14,516 bases of DNA, taken from Flavobacteriales bacterium (GTDB lineage Bacteria; Bacteroidota; Bacteroidia; Flavobacteriales_F; PHOS-HE28). The DNA is taken from NCBI GenBank assembly GCA_016715995.1, contig JADJXF010000010.1, forward strand, positions 1-14,516, written 5' to 3'. The notes below the pieces were generated by a model. It worked only from the letters and a program-made list of their open reading frames with translations, did no database searches and was not told where the DNA came from. The stretch's first letter is position 1, and every line of letters starts with the position of its first letter. Shown here piece after piece: positions 8,055 through 14,516 of this stretch. Made by a program: the position numbers and the translations under genes.

Positions 8055-10424
8055 ATGGCAGCGGGCATCCTCCAAGGGTTGAAGCGGAGTGCGATGCGTC
8101 TGCGCTGGCTCATCGCAGCGCTTCTGCTGCTCCTGGTCTGGGCGCGCTGGGGACCGATGGATCCGCTCTTCACCGCGCCAAGGAGCACCGTGCTGTTGGA
8201 CCGCGACGAGGATCTGCTAGGCGCCACCGTGGCAGCCGATGGTCAATGGCGCATGCCGCCAGGAGATAGCATCCCGCATCGGTTCGCCACCTGCCTCATC
8301 GAGTTCGAGGACCGAAGATTCCGAAGCCATTGGGGCATTCGGATTCCTTCGCTCTTCCGTGCCTGGCAACAGAATCGCCGGGCGGGGCGCGTGGTGAGCG
8401 GTGGAAGCACCATCACCATGCAAGCGGCCCGCATGGCACGGGGGAACCGACCGCGCACGGTCTGGAACAAGCTGATCGAGATCGCTTTGGCCCTGCGCAT
8501 CGAGTTGCGCCAGGACAAGGAATCTATCCTTCGGCTCTATGCGGCCAACGCACCCTTCGGCGGCAACGTTGTGGGCCTTGATGCCGCTGCTTGGCGATGG
8601 TACGGCCGCGACCCCCATGCCTTGGGCTGGGGTGAATGCGCCACGCTGGCTGTCCTACCCAACGCCCCGGCCCGTATCCATCCCGGCCGCAACCGCGATG
8701 CCTTGCATGCCAAACGCGACCGGCTCTTGGACCGGCTGCTCGAAGTGCGGGCCATCGACAGCCTCCAATGGTCCTTGGCGAAGGAAGAGCCCTTGCCGGA
8801 GGCTCCACATGCTCTGCCTCGGTTGGCGCCTCATCTGTTATCGACCTTGCAAGGACAGGGACGCAATGGGCAACGCATCCGAAGCACAATCAGCCGCGCC
8901 ATGCAGCAGCGCGCCAATGATCTGGCTTTGCGTTATGGTGCTTTGCTGCGCGCCAACGAGGTGCACAATGCCGCGATGCTGGTGGTGGATGTGCCAACCG
9001 GGGAGGTGCTCGTATACCTCGGCAACCTGCCCGATGCGGACGCGGACCATTCGCGCATGGTCGATATCGTGCAAGCACCACGAAGTACCGGCAGCCTGCT
9101 GAAGCCCTTCCTGTACGCGGCTATGCTGCAGGCCGGTGAGCGCATGCCCGATCAACTCGTCGCCGACCTGCCTACCAGCTACGAGGGATTCGCACCGCGC
9201 AATTTCGACGAGCGCTATGCCGGAGCGGTTCCTGCCTCACAGGCCCTGTCGCGCTCCCTCAACGTGCCAGCCGTTCGTGCCCTCCGCGAGCATGGCGTGG
9301 AACGGACGCGCCGGATGCTTGTGGGCATGGGCCTGAAGCATCTCAATCGCAGCGCCAGCAACTATGGCTTGTCGTTGATCGTGGGCGGTGGTGAAGGCAC
9401 GCTCTGGGAACTGACCGGCGGGTATGCATCGATTGCGCGCGTACTGCTTCGGTATGGCGGCACCATGGAATCCATTGCAGGCGCCGTTCATGCGCCTCGC
9501 GTGTTCAGGGACCACGTGATCGAGGATTCTTCCCTGGCGGCCCCAGTGCTTAATGCCGGCGCCCTCCACCACACCATCCAAGCGCTTCAGCAGGTGAATC
9601 GACCGGAGGCTGAGGCGGGCTGGCACCGTTTCGCGGGTACCGAACGAATCGCCTGGAAGACCGGCACCAGCTTCGGACATCGCGACGCCTGGGCCATCGG
9701 TGTCACGGACCGGTTCGCAGTTGGGGTGTGGACCGGCAATGCGAGCGGTGAAGGCCGGCCCGGACTCACCGGCACGCTGGCTGCCGCGCCCTTGCTCTTC
9801 GACCTGTTTGCCGCCTTGCCCGATGGCCACGGATTCGACCCGCCATACGATGCCTTGGAACACATGTCCGTCTGCCGCGCGAGCGGGTTCAGGGCAGGTC
9901 CGGATTGCGGTTCCACGGAGGAGCGGCAAGTCTTGTCCGAAGCCATGCGAACCGCGCCATGCCCCTATTGCCGCAGAATCCTGGTGGATGCTGCGAGCCG
10001 TTATCGCGTGCCGCCTACTGGAGAAGCGCTAAGCGTCAGTTGGTTCAGCCTGCCACCTGCCATGGAGCACTACTATGCCCCCGAGCACCCCGGCTATCGC
10101 CCATTGCCCCCATGGGCTCCAGGCTCTGGAGGCGGTGCCACCCACGAGCTTCCGATCCAAATGGTCTATCCGGAGCAGGGTGCGGTGCTGTATGTGCCAG
10201 TTGTGCTCGACGGCGAACTGGGGCGATTGGTGCTGCGCGCCGCGCACCGCTCTCCAGCCGCCCTTGTGCACTGGGACCTTGATGGGAACTACCTCGGCAG
10301 CACCGTGCGCGACCATCAGATGGCCGTAACCGCAGCGGATGGCGAGCATCGATTGACGCTCACGGATGAATCTGGCACTCGCTTGGATGTCGATTTTCGG
10401 ACGGTCTCCTCGAGCAATCGGTAA
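8055..10424 (+). CDS. pbpC: Penicillin-binding protein 1C (bifunctional transglycosylase/transpeptidase)
   Basis: This inner-membrane peptidoglycan synthase has 789 residues, close to the usual length of the family. A single membrane anchor spans residues 15-30 (RLRWLIAALLLLLVWA). The GT51 transglycosylase domain carries its motifs: EDRRFRSHWGI with catalytic Glu85, GGSTITMQ at 116-123, the NKLIEIALALRIE helix with Glu142, and LRLYAANAPFGGNVVG. The transpeptidase domain has Ser347-x-x-Lys350 (STGSLLKPF), Ser401-x-Asn403 (SRSLN) and Lys535-Thr-Gly (WKTGTSFG). The C-terminal 90 or so residues (from YPEQGAVLYVPVVLDG) are the BiPBP_C domain that separates PBP1C from PBP1A and 1B. Cys607, 618, 636 and 639 lie in the linker before it. 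Start 8055 is the first ATG; Met14 at 8094, directly before the anchor, is an alternative. The gene is divergent from the T9SS protease. Its usual partner, an alpha-2-macroglobulin, lies 2.5 kb upstream. Confidence 0.97.
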   Translation: MAAGILQGLKRSAMRLRWLIAALLLLLVWARWGPMDPLFTAPRSTVLLDRDEDLLGATVAADGQWRMPPGDSIPHRFATCLIEFEDRRFRSHWGIRIPSLFRAWQQNRRAGRVVSGGSTITMQAARMARGNRPRTVWNKLIEIALALRIELRQDKESILRLYAANAPFGGNVVGLDAAAWRWYGRDPHALGWGECATLAVLPNAPARIHPGRNRDALHAKRDRLLDRLLEVRAIDSLQWSLAKEEPLPEAPHALPRLAPHLLSTLQGQGRNGQRIRSTISRAMQQRANDLALRYGALLRANEVHNAAMLVVDVPTGEVLVYLGNLPDADADHSRMVDIVQAPRSTGSLLKPFLYAAMLQAGERMPDQLVADLPTSYEGFAPRNFDERYAGAVPASQALSRSLNVPAVRALREHGVERTRRMLVGMGLKHLNRSASNYGLSLIVGGGEGTLWELTGGYASIARVLLRYGGTMESIAGAVHAPRVFRDHVIEDSSLAAPVLNAGALHHTIQALQQVNRPEAEAGWHRFAGTERIAWKTGTSFGHRDAWAIGVTDRFAVGVWTGNASGEGRPGLTGTLAAAPLLFDLFAALPDGHGFDPPYDALEHMSVCRASGFRAGPDCGSTEERQVLSEAMRTAPCPYCRRILVDAASRYRVPPTGEALSVSWFSLPPAMEHYYAPEHPGYRPLPPWAPGSGGGATHELPIQMVYPEQGAVLYVPVVLDGELGRLVLRAAHRSPAALVHWDLDGNYLGSTVRDHQMAVTAADGEHRLTLTDESGTRLDVDFRTVSSSNR

Positions 10425-10531
10425 GGCGACATGAAGTGGTACTTCGGTGCAGGTGGAATCCAGGTCGTACGGTATGATTCGCTTGACACTTGTTAACCGG
10501 CCCCGGGCAACCAGGCCCCTTCCCCATGCGT

Positions 10532-10539
10532 TACATTGG
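10532..10539 (+). promoter_or_regulatory. Possible -7 element for the S41 peptidase gene
   Basis: TACATTGG matches TAnnTTTG with one mismatch, 23 bases before the first ATG of the S41 peptidase gene, in the 138-bp gap after pbpC. No TTG is seen at the usual -33 spacing. If real, the gene is transcribed at least partly on its own and not only by read-through from pbpC. Confidence 0.28.
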
Positions 10540-10562
10540 CATCCATTCCCCCACCTCATTCC

Positions 10563-12167
10563 ATGATGTATCTCCGTAAGGCCCTGCCAGCTGCCGCCCT
10601 TTTGTTCTCACTGGCCGTTCTCGGGCAGCAGCAATCGCAGGACCCCAGCACGGTCGGCAAGCTCGAATCCCTGCTCTACCACATCGACCGGATGTACGTG
10701 GATGACGTGGACAAGAAGCAACTTGTGGATGCCGCCATCGTGCGGATGCTCGAGGAACTCGATCCCCATTCCATCTATATCCCGAAGGAGGACCTGGAGG
10801 AAGTGAACGAACCGCTCAAGGGCAACTTCGAAGGCGTCGGCATTCAGTTCAACATCATCCGTGATACCATTTATGTGGTGGACGCGATCGCCGGTGGACC
10901 GAGCGAACGCCTCGGCATCCGAGCCGGCGACCGGATCCTGGCCATCGAAGGCGAGAATGCGGCCGGTGCGGGCTTCAAGAACAGCGACGTGATGAAGCGC
11001 CTGCGCGGGAAGAAAGGCACGAAGGTGCAGGTGAGCATCTCCCGGAAAGGCGAGTCGGCTCCGCTGGATTTCGTCATCACCCGCGACAAGATCCCGATCT
11101 ACAGTGTTGAAGCCAGCTACATGGCCGCTCCGCAGGTGGGCTACATCAAGGTGAGCCGTTTCAGCGCCACCACCATGAAGGAATTCCGCGAGAAGCTCGA
11201 TGAATTGAAGGCGATGGGCATGCAGGACCTAATCATTGACCTGCAAGGTAATGGCGGCGGATATCTGCGCACGGCCATCGAGATGAGTGACGAATTCCTC
11301 GGCGAACGCAAGCTGATCGTCTACACGGAAGGCCGCACCACCCCCCGTGAGGACACCTTCGCCACGCGGGAGGGACGATTCGAGAAAGGCCGCCTGGTGG
11401 TTCTGGTGGATGAGGGAAGCGCGAGTGCGAGCGAGATCGTGAGCGGTGCCATGCAGGATTGGGACCGCGGCCTCGTGGTGGGCCGTCGAAGCTTTGGGAA
11501 AGGGCTGGTCCAGCGACCGGTGATGCTGCCAGATGGGAGCGCCGTTCGGTTGACCGTGAGCCGCTATTACACCCCAAGCGGGCGCTCCATCCAGAAAAGC
11601 TACGAGGAAGGTGTGGATGCGTATCGGCAGGAGAAGGGGCACCGCATGGCCAACGGTGAGCTCACCAGCGAGGAAAGCGTCCACCCTGCGGATACGATGA
11701 AGTATTACACGATGAACAAGCGCGTGGTATTCGGCGGCGGCGGCATCACGCCGGATGTCGTCGTGCCCATCGATACCTCGCTGAGTAGCGCCTATTTCGG
11801 CCAACTGGTGCGCAAGGGCATCCTCAACACCTTCGCTCTCACCTACGTGGATGACCACCGGTCCGAACTGCACCAGCGCTACACGAACGTGGGCGCCTAT
11901 GCGAACGGGTTCAACGTGGGCGAGGTGATGCTCGACGCGCTGGAGGCCTATGCGGCCAAGGAAGGGGTTACTCCTGACCCGGAAGGCCTGGATCGCTCCC
12001 GGTCCCTCGTCGCGCTCCGCCTCAAGGCCCTGATTGCCCGGGACCTGTGGGACACCAGCGCGTATTGGCAGGTCATCAATGCCGACAACCCTGTGGACCG
12101 CAGCTTCCAACGCGCCTTGGAAGCCCTGGCTGATAACAGCTACCAGCGGCTTGGCATGTCGCGCTGA
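10563..12167 (+). CDS. S41 family C-terminal processing peptidase (CtpA/Prc-like) with PDZ domain
   Basis: The protein cuts exported or envelope proteins near their C-termini using a Ser-Lys dyad. It has 534 residues from ATG 10563 (the next codon is also ATG). That start places a signal peptide (MMYLRKALPAAALLFSLAVLG) at the N-terminus; the in-frame upstream start at 10536 would put nine unrelated residues before it. The order is an N-terminal helical segment with the family's LDPHSIYIPKEDLEEV motif, a PDZ domain at about 90-165 (GGPSERLGIRAGDRILAIEG), the S41 core with GNGGGYLR, then catalytic Ser288 in EGSASASEIVSGAMQD and Lys313 in RRSFGKGLVQR, 25 residues apart as in characterised family members. 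A C-terminal extension of about 120 residues (from FGQLVRKGIL) is typical of Bacteroidota forms. Location is periplasm or membrane; the substrates cannot be told from sequence. It follows pbpC in the same direction. Confidence 0.95.
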   Translation: MMYLRKALPAAALLFSLAVLGQQQSQDPSTVGKLESLLYHIDRMYVDDVDKKQLVDAAIVRMLEELDPHSIYIPKEDLEEVNEPLKGNFEGVGIQFNIIRDTIYVVDAIAGGPSERLGIRAGDRILAIEGENAAGAGFKNSDVMKRLRGKKGTKVQVSISRKGESAPLDFVITRDKIPIYSVEASYMAAPQVGYIKVSRFSATTMKEFREKLDELKAMGMQDLIIDLQGNGGGYLRTAIEMSDEFLGERKLIVYTEGRTTPREDTFATREGRFEKGRLVVLVDEGSASASEIVSGAMQDWDRGLVVGRRSFGKGLVQRPVMLPDGSAVRLTVSRYYTPSGRSIQKSYEEGVDAYRQEKGHRMANGELTSEESVHPADTMKYYTMNKRVVFGGGGITPDVVVPIDTSLSSAYFGQLVRKGILNTFALTYVDDHRSELHQRYTNVGAYANGFNVGEVMLDALEAYAAKEGVTPDPEGLDRSRSLVALRLKALIARDLWDTSAYWQVINADNPVDRSFQRALEALADNSYQRLGMSR

Positions 12168-12218
12168 GCGGAATTGCAAAGGGATCGTTAAGGGCTGCGA
12201 CAGGCCGTGGCCTTCGCC

Positions 12219-12226
12219 TATTTTCG
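12219..12226 (+). promoter_or_regulatory. Possible -7 element for the DUF1573 gene
   Basis: TATTTTCG followed by CACC fits TAnnTTTG with one mismatch and lies 34 bases before the ATG at 12261, a common placement in Flavobacteriia-like genomes. No TTG -33 box is evident. It suggests the DUF1573 gene has its own promoter in the 93-bp gap after the S41 peptidase gene. Confidence 0.35.
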
Positions 12227-12260
12227 CACCGCCAAAACACCGAACGCAATTCGTACTCCC

Positions 12261-12821
12261 ATGAAAGACAAGATCCAGATCGCACTCCTCGCCGTGATCG
12301 CCGTCGCGCTCGGCGTGATCGCCTGGGGCCAGCTGAAGGACAGCGGCAGCAGCACCAGCGGCAGCAATGTGGTTGCGGCCAACAATGCGGCGGCGGCATC
12401 GAGCCAGACCTTCGACCCCACTGCGAGCACTGCACCTGTGGTGGACAACAAGCCGAAGACCACCATCACCTTCGGCAAATACGACCACGATTTCGGCAAG
12501 GTGAAGCAGGACAGCAAGAACAAGTACCTCTTCACCTTCACCAACACCGGCAAGGAGCCGCTACTGATCGAGAGCGCCACCGGAAGCTGCGGTTGCACCG
12601 TGCCCAACTACCCGAAGGCCCCCATTCCGCCAGGCGGAACGGGCGAGATCGAGGTGGAATACAGCCCGGGCAAGCAGGAGAACGCGCAGACCAAGACCGT
12701 GAAGGTGGTGGCCAACACCGAACCCAAGGAGACCGAGATACGAATCACGGCCTTCGTTCAGCCCGGCACCGGCGACCCGAACATCAAGGCCGAAGAGAAC
12801 CAGATCCAGATTGGGCAATAG
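12261..12821 (+). CDS. Membrane-anchored DUF1573 domain protein
   Basis: The protein has 186 residues. Residues 4-23 (KIQIALLAVIAVALGVIAWG) form one hydrophobic anchor or uncleaved signal; there is no lipobox cysteine. A low-complexity Ser/Ala/Asn/Thr linker of about 40 residues follows (27-65). Residues 68-166 form the DUF1573 beta sandwich, with the opening ITFGKYDHDFGKVKQDSKNK, the FTFTNTGKEPLLIESATGSC strand pair, the hallmark CGCT motif (Cys110 and Cys112) and the IPPGGTGEIEVEY turn. DUF1573 proteins are common in Bacteroidota envelopes but their job is not established. ATG 12261 is preferred to the in-frame GTG at 12207 because it starts right at the hydrophobic segment and leaves the putative -7 element upstream. 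A terminator follows the stop codon. Confidence 0.92.
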   Translation: MKDKIQIALLAVIAVALGVIAWGQLKDSGSSTSGSNVVAANNAAAASSQTFDPTASTAPVVDNKPKTTITFGKYDHDFGKVKQDSKNKYLFTFTNTGKEPLLIESATGSCGCTVPNYPKAPIPPGGTGEIEVEYSPGKQENAQTKTVKVVANTEPKETEIRITAFVQPGTGDPNIKAEENQIQIGQ

Positions 12822-12837
12822 CCGCAGAATCGTTTGC

Positions 12838-12873
12838 AGCGGAACCCTGCCGGCATGGCGGGGTTTCGCTTTT
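12838..12873 (+). terminator. Intrinsic terminator of the DUF1573 gene
   Basis: The stem AACCCTGCC (12843-12851) pairs with GGCGGGGTT (12857-12865) around a GGCAT loop. It extends outward through AGCGG to about 14 bp with G-T wobbles, and is followed by TTTCGCTTTT. It lies 17 bases after the stop codon in the short convergent gap between DUF1573 and phhB. The T-rich side faces the plus strand, so it mainly serves the DUF1573 transcript. Confidence 0.85.
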
Positions 12874-12907
12874 CATGCAATCGCAGAAGAGCTCATGCCG
12901 CTGCTGC

Positions 12908-13144
12908 TCAGAACAACGCGTCAATCGCCGCCGCCAGCTTCCGATCCTTGTCCGTGATGGTGCCACCGGCATCGTGGGTGCTCAACCAGATCGTGACCGA
13001 GTTCCAGGTATTGGTCCACTCCGGATGATGGTTCTGCTTCTCGGCGATCATGGCCACGCGGGTCATGAATGCGAAGGCCTCGCTGAAATCGGCGAAGCGA
13101 ATGGTGCGGCAGAGCTTGCCGTCGATCTCGGTCCAGGCGCTCAT
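12908..13144 (-). CDS. phhB: 4a-hydroxytetrahydrobiopterin (pterin-4a-carbinolamine) dehydratase
   Basis: This cytosolic enzyme dehydrates the 4a-hydroxy-pterin made by aromatic amino-acid hydroxylases, allowing the cofactor to be recycled. It has 78 residues, shorter than the usual 95-115, lacking only the poorly conserved N-terminal stretch, as in other short bacterial forms. The signature is complete: AEKQNHHPEWTNTWNSVTIW with His39, His40 and Pro41, then LSTHDAGGTITDKD with His57 and Asp58. The ATG at 13144-13142 overlaps the stop codon of the S46 peptidase gene in an ATGA arrangement, so the two are very likely cotranscribed and translationally coupled. No phenylalanine hydroxylase gene is in the window, so the partner enzyme must be encoded elsewhere if present. 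The alternative moonlighting role as a transcription-factor dimerisation cofactor is known for animals and is not suggested here. Confidence 0.95.
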   Translation of the reverse strand: MSAWTEIDGKLCRTIRFADFSEAFAFMTRVAMIAEKQNHHPEWTNTWNSVTIWLSTHDAGGTITDKDRKLAAAIDALF

Positions 13145-14516
13145 CGGTGAATGGGTAGGTCGATCATCTGCATCGAAGGAGCGCGATGCACCACTGTCAT
13201 CTCATCCACCAAGTGCTTCGCTCCAGCGAACCGGTCGATGATGAAGAGCACGTAGCGCAAGTCCACGCAAATGTTGCGGCACTTGTCCGGGTCGAATTGG
13301 ATGTCGCTCATGGTGCTCTCCCAGCTGCGGTCGAAGTTGAGGCCGATGAGTTCACCCCGTCCATTGAGGACCGGACTTCCGCTATTGCCGCCGGTGGTGT
13401 GCAGCGAACTGGTGAAGCAGACAGGCATGGTGCCGTTCACGCCATAGTGCCCGAAATCCTTTGCCCTGTTCAGGTCTATCAATCGCTGCGGGAGGTCGAA
13501 CTCCGCATCGCCGGGGACGTGCTTCTCGATGACCCCATCCAACGTGGTCCAGTGCAGGTACCGCACCCCATCACGCGGCTCGCTGCCCTCTACGCGGCCG
13601 TAGCTCAGCCGCAAGGTGCTGTTGGCATCCGCCCAGTAGGTTCGTTCAGGGTAGAACTCCATCATGCCACGCACGTAAGTGCGCATTTCTCCTTCAATCC
13701 GGTCGCTGAGTTGGGCATGCGCCGGGCGCACCGTCTCCAGGAAGTTCTGGTGCAGGGACCTGGCCACCACGTAGAGCGGGTCCTTTGCAAGCCTTCGCAG
13801 AGCGCCGGCACTGCTTGTTCGCAACGCTTTCCGCAGACGCGCCTCGTCCGTGAACGGGCTTCCTCGATAAAGGGCTTGTATCCAGGCATCCGCATTCCCA
13901 CGGTATCGGCTGTCAATCTCCGATAGCACACTTGGCGCGAGATGCGCGGGCAGATGCTTGCGGTAAATCGGAAGCAGCGCCTTGAAGATCCGCTCATCGA
14001 CTTTGGTATCGTGGTTAGCAAAGTGAGCGGAGGCGTGATCCAAGAGTTCCTTGCGGCGCTGTTCGAGCTTGCCTTCCTTCACCAAGGCCTCCCGCTGCTC
14101 CACCAGGTCCTTGAAGCCCTCCGCGAAGGACAGCGCCTCCGGCCCGTAATAGACCATCTCCACGAACAGGTCGCGCGCGATGGCGAACGGCGCATAGTCG
14201 CCGTAGAGCCGCTGCAGCTGCGGCAGCGCTTCAGCAAAGGCGGTGTTCTGATGCGCGCGTGCCTTCTCCATGTACTCACGCTCGTATGTCCGCTTACGTT
14301 CCACGGTGCCGAGTTCCTTCAGCCCGCGCATCTCGCCGATCCATTTCTTCCACGCATTGCTGATCCCGCTCTGTTTGTCAGCGTATTGGAGGCGGAGCGC
14401 ATCGCTGCTGCGCATGGCCGCGTCAATCACACCTAAGCTAGCGGTGCGCATGGCCACGCGCATGGGGTCCTGCGTCCCTTGCACGAACTCCACCGCATAG
14501 CTGCTCAGGTATCGCT
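13141..14516 (-). CDS. S46 family dipeptidyl peptidase, DPP11-type (Asp/Glu-specific), 5' partial
   Basis: About 458 C-terminal residues of a periplasmic exopeptidase that removes dipeptides from the N-termini of peptides are present. Whole proteins are around 700 residues, so the signal peptide and the catalytic His and Asp lie beyond the right edge; the frame is open to the end of the window. The alpha-helical domain that caps the active site occupies roughly the first 250 residues seen. The catalytic serine is in TTGGNSGSPVLNGRGELIG (codon 13381-13383). Eighteen residues on, in LNFDRSW, is an Arg (codon 13327-13329) at the position equivalent to Arg673 of Porphyromonas gingivalis DPP11, which gives preference for Asp or Glu; DPP7 has Gly there. 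The family's DLRYVLFIIDRFAGAKHLVDEM-like tail is present near the C-terminus. The stop overlaps the phhB start by four bases. The family is certain; the acidic specificity is inferred from one diagnostic residue. Confidence 0.95.
   Translation of the reverse strand, partial: RYLSSYAVEFVQGTQDPMRVAMRTASLGVIDAAMRSSDALRLQYADKQSGISNAWKKWIGEMRGLKELGTVERKRTYEREYMEKARAHQNTAFAEALPQLQRLYGDYAPFAIARDLFVEMVYYGPEALSFAEGFKDLVEQREALVKEGKLEQRRKELLDHASAHFANHDTKVDERIFKALLPIYRKHLPAHLAPSVLSEIDSRYRGNADAWIQALYRGSPFTDEARLRKALRTSSAGALRRLAKDPLYVVARSLHQNFLETVRPAHAQLSDRIEGEMRTYVRGMMEFYPERTYWADANSTLRLSYGRVEGSEPRDGVRYLHWTTLDGVIEKHVPGDAEFDLPQRLIDLNRAKDFGHYGVNGTMPVCFTSSLHTTGGNSGSPVLNGRGELIGLNFDRSWESTMSDIQFDPDKCRNICVDLRYVLFIIDRFAGAKHLVDEMTVVHRAPSMQMIDLPIHR

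Noticed and set aside
10425..10442. Small inverted repeat GAAGT/ACTTC just after pbpC as a terminator
   Set aside because: Only five base pairs around a three-base loop and no T-tract; too weak to call.
12207..12260. A GTG start 18 codons upstream for the DUF1573 protein
   Set aside because: It would place the putative -7 element inside the coding region and polar residues before the hydrophobic anchor; the ATG at 12261 fits better.
11229..12488. A 419-codon minus-strand open frame spanning the S41 peptidase and DUF1573 genes
   Set aside because: It covers two well-supported plus-strand genes and the gap between them, has a low-complexity His/Arg/Ala composition and no recognisable family.
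13186..13926. A 246-codon plus-strand open frame within the S46 peptidase gene
   Set aside because: The minus-strand frame encodes a clear S46 catalytic domain; the plus-strand translation shows no domain.

Overview
The window is gene-dense, GC-rich chromosomal DNA (about 60% G+C by eye). It looks like a member of the Bacteroidota, most likely a Flavobacteriales-type environmental lineage. The evidence is a type IX secretion (T9SS) C-terminal sorting tail on the protease at 6227-7876, an S46 dipeptidyl peptidase (a family typical of Bacteroidota), the short form of pterin-4a-carbinolamine dehydratase, a Tyr/Asp-rich insert of the kind seen in Bacteroidota alpha-2-macroglobulins, TAnnTTTG-like -7 elements and few obvious Shine-Dalgarno sites. 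The lineage call is inference. No mobile element, CRISPR array, tRNA or rRNA was seen.

Layout, left to right: (1) 2-5506, plus strand, a very large alpha-2-macroglobulin-like protease trap with an intact thioester motif, cut off at its 5' end by the window edge. (2) 5520-5548, a strong hairpin without a T-tract. (3) 5688-6203, plus, a small secreted beta-rich protein of unknown function. (4) 6227-7876, minus, a secreted trypsin-fold serine protease with a T9SS tail, convergent with gene 3 and divergent from gene 5. (5) 8055-10424, plus, penicillin-binding protein 1C (pbpC). (6) 10563-12167, plus, an S41 C-terminal processing peptidase with a PDZ domain. (7) 12261-12821, plus, a membrane-anchored DUF1573 protein, followed by a good intrinsic terminator at 12838-12873. 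(8) 12908-13144, minus, pterin-4a-carbinolamine dehydratase. (9) 13141-14516, minus, the C-terminal part of an S46 peptidase with DPP11-type specificity residues, running off the right edge and overlapping gene 8 by four bases.

Most of the genes deal with the cell envelope or with proteolysis. The alpha-2-macroglobulin and PBP1C form a known pair (yfhM and pbpC in Escherichia coli) thought to trap invading proteases and repair peptidoglycan after envelope damage. Here the pair is split by a small secreted gene and an inverted protease gene. The S41 peptidase and DUF1573 protein are codirectional with pbpC but are separated from it and each other by about 95-140 bp gaps holding possible promoters. 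On the right, the S46 peptidase (release of acidic dipeptides from peptides) is probably translationally coupled to phhB (regeneration of the pterin cofactor of phenylalanine hydroxylase), which suggests a link to peptide and amino-acid use. I did not find convincing evidence of an undescribed multi-gene system. The most interesting points are the split pair, the acidic-aromatic insert, the uncharacterised protein at 5688-6203 and the DPP11-type signature.
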